The translations under genes were made by a program, and so were the position numbers. Shown one piece after another: positions 63,160 to 63,561 of a stretch of DNA of 63,561 nt. Numbering within the stretch: position 1 is the stretch's first letter; the number at the start of each line of letters is the position of its first letter. Source of the DNA: Marinomonas gallaica (lineage in GTDB: Bacteria > Pseudomonadota > Gammaproteobacteria > Pseudomonadales > Marinomonadaceae); the NCBI RefSeq assembly GCF_001639745.1, contig NZ_LTAX01000021.1, positions 1-63,561 on the forward strand, written 5' to 3'. Under the pieces are notes generated by a model. It ran no database searches and was not told the DNA's origin. It was given only the letters and a program-made list of their open reading frames with translations.

Positions 63160-63190
63160 CACACTCTCCTTGTGGATATTTTTATATAAA

Positions 63191-63206
63191 CTGTATAAAT
63201 ATACAG
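63191..63206 (-). promoter_or_regulatory. LexA (SOS) box of the truncated integrase
   Basis: CTGTATAAATATACAG is a near-perfect LexA site 32 bases upstream of the integrase ATG. SOS control is characteristic of integron integrases. Confidence 0.85.
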
Positions 63207-63209
63207 TTT

Positions 63210-63561
63210 ATTTTTGCCTTCACAAGTTGTTTGCCTGTTTTCATGATCTGAATGTGGTTCAGTTTCTCGATTTGTCATAGAAGCGTCAACGAAAATGTAT
63301 TAAGATCAATAACTAACCAATATCGCAGCCAGAATAACGTGCTGTGGACAACTGATATAACGCGCATTCTCGATTTCATGTTTTGAATTGCTATGGGGTA
63401 AGCTAGGAAAATGTCTTTAAAACAGAGCATTAGAGTGTTTTTCCTGAGCTTTCCAGCACTGCGTAAACACGCATGCGCACTATTAAAATGTTGAACTAAG
63501 CCGCTTCGCGGGTCTTTTCTCAGTTTTCCCAATTCCCCCATTTAGAACCAAACTTAATCTT
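63210..63561. other. window edge, no supported gene
   Basis: The last 350 bases lie where attI and the first cassette would be if the truncated integrase marks an integron. I could not identify a convincing attI or attC site. A small CCGC/GCGG hairpin lies near 63501. An 88-codon minus-strand frame exists but has no recognisable features. Confidence 0.35.

Noticed and set aside
63275..63541. 88-codon minus-strand frame at the window edge
   Set aside because: It has no ribosome site and no recognisable motif, and it overlaps the region expected to hold attI or cassettes. The frame could easily arise by chance.

Overview
The window looks like a chromosomal stretch of a marine gammaproteobacterium of the Oceanospirillales, probably Marinomonas or a close relative. 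This is an inference from gene content: BCCT carriers, quaternary-amine ABC transport and catabolism, an imelysin/di-haem iron-responsive cluster, and moderate-to-low G+C. No rRNA, tRNA or CRISPR array was found.

Layout. (1) 1-1705: IS5-family debris, a LysR C-terminal stump, and one IS5 copy with intact 18-bp inverted repeats but an in-frame TGA in its transposase. (2) 1703-10823: a minus-strand catabolic set (RidA, BCCT carrier, M19 dipeptidase, aldehyde dehydrogenase) with a divergent LysR gene, then a three-gene plus-strand unit (unknown protein, DUF3726 protein, TauE/SafE permease). (3) 11008-11937: a second, decayed IS5 copy. (4) 12171-31317: a quaternary-amine uptake and catabolism island. 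It holds a LysR regulator, a ProVWX-type ABC transporter, a GbdR/GlxA-like AraC regulator, an SDR, a 2OG-Fe(II) oxygenase, a BCCT carrier with an in-frame stop near its 5' end, a GbcAB-type Rieske oxygenase and reductase, an FAD amine oxidase, an aldehyde dehydrogenase, a DHDPS-family enzyme, a MmgE/PrpD protein and a gate-domain membrane protein. The likely flow is import, oxidative N-demethylation, amine oxidation, deamination, aldehyde oxidation. (5) 31322-41850: msrC, a small secreted protein, an EAL phosphodiesterase, a Fur-boxed imelysin/di-haem/imelysin/DUF1513 cluster, a gene with paired LexA boxes, and yhiN.

(6) 41852-62819: a Tn7-like transposon of about 21 kb, inserted right at the yhiN stop codon and bracketed by GTAAT direct repeats. 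Its core is tnsA-tnsB-tnsC-tniQ-tnsD plus two small genes. The TnsA and TnsB catalytic residues fall at Tn7 spacing. Unlike Tn7, the cargo lies between the yhiN-proximal end and tnsA. The cargo reads like a defence island: a DGQHR/ParB-like plus HEPN gene pair (the best candidate for an undescribed system), a broken ATPase plus HNH pair resembling Septu, a RloC-like anticodon nuclease, a PD-(D/E)XK protein, secreted HNH nucleases and a structured non-coding stretch.

(7) 62820-63561: directly after the GTAAT repeat lies a second transposon end of the same architecture as the yhiN-proximal end. It starts TGTGGG and carries the same type of built-in terminator. It is followed by a truncated integron-integrase start under a near-perfect LexA box. 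This suggests serial Tn7-like insertion at one attachment site, with the older element perhaps once carrying an integron.
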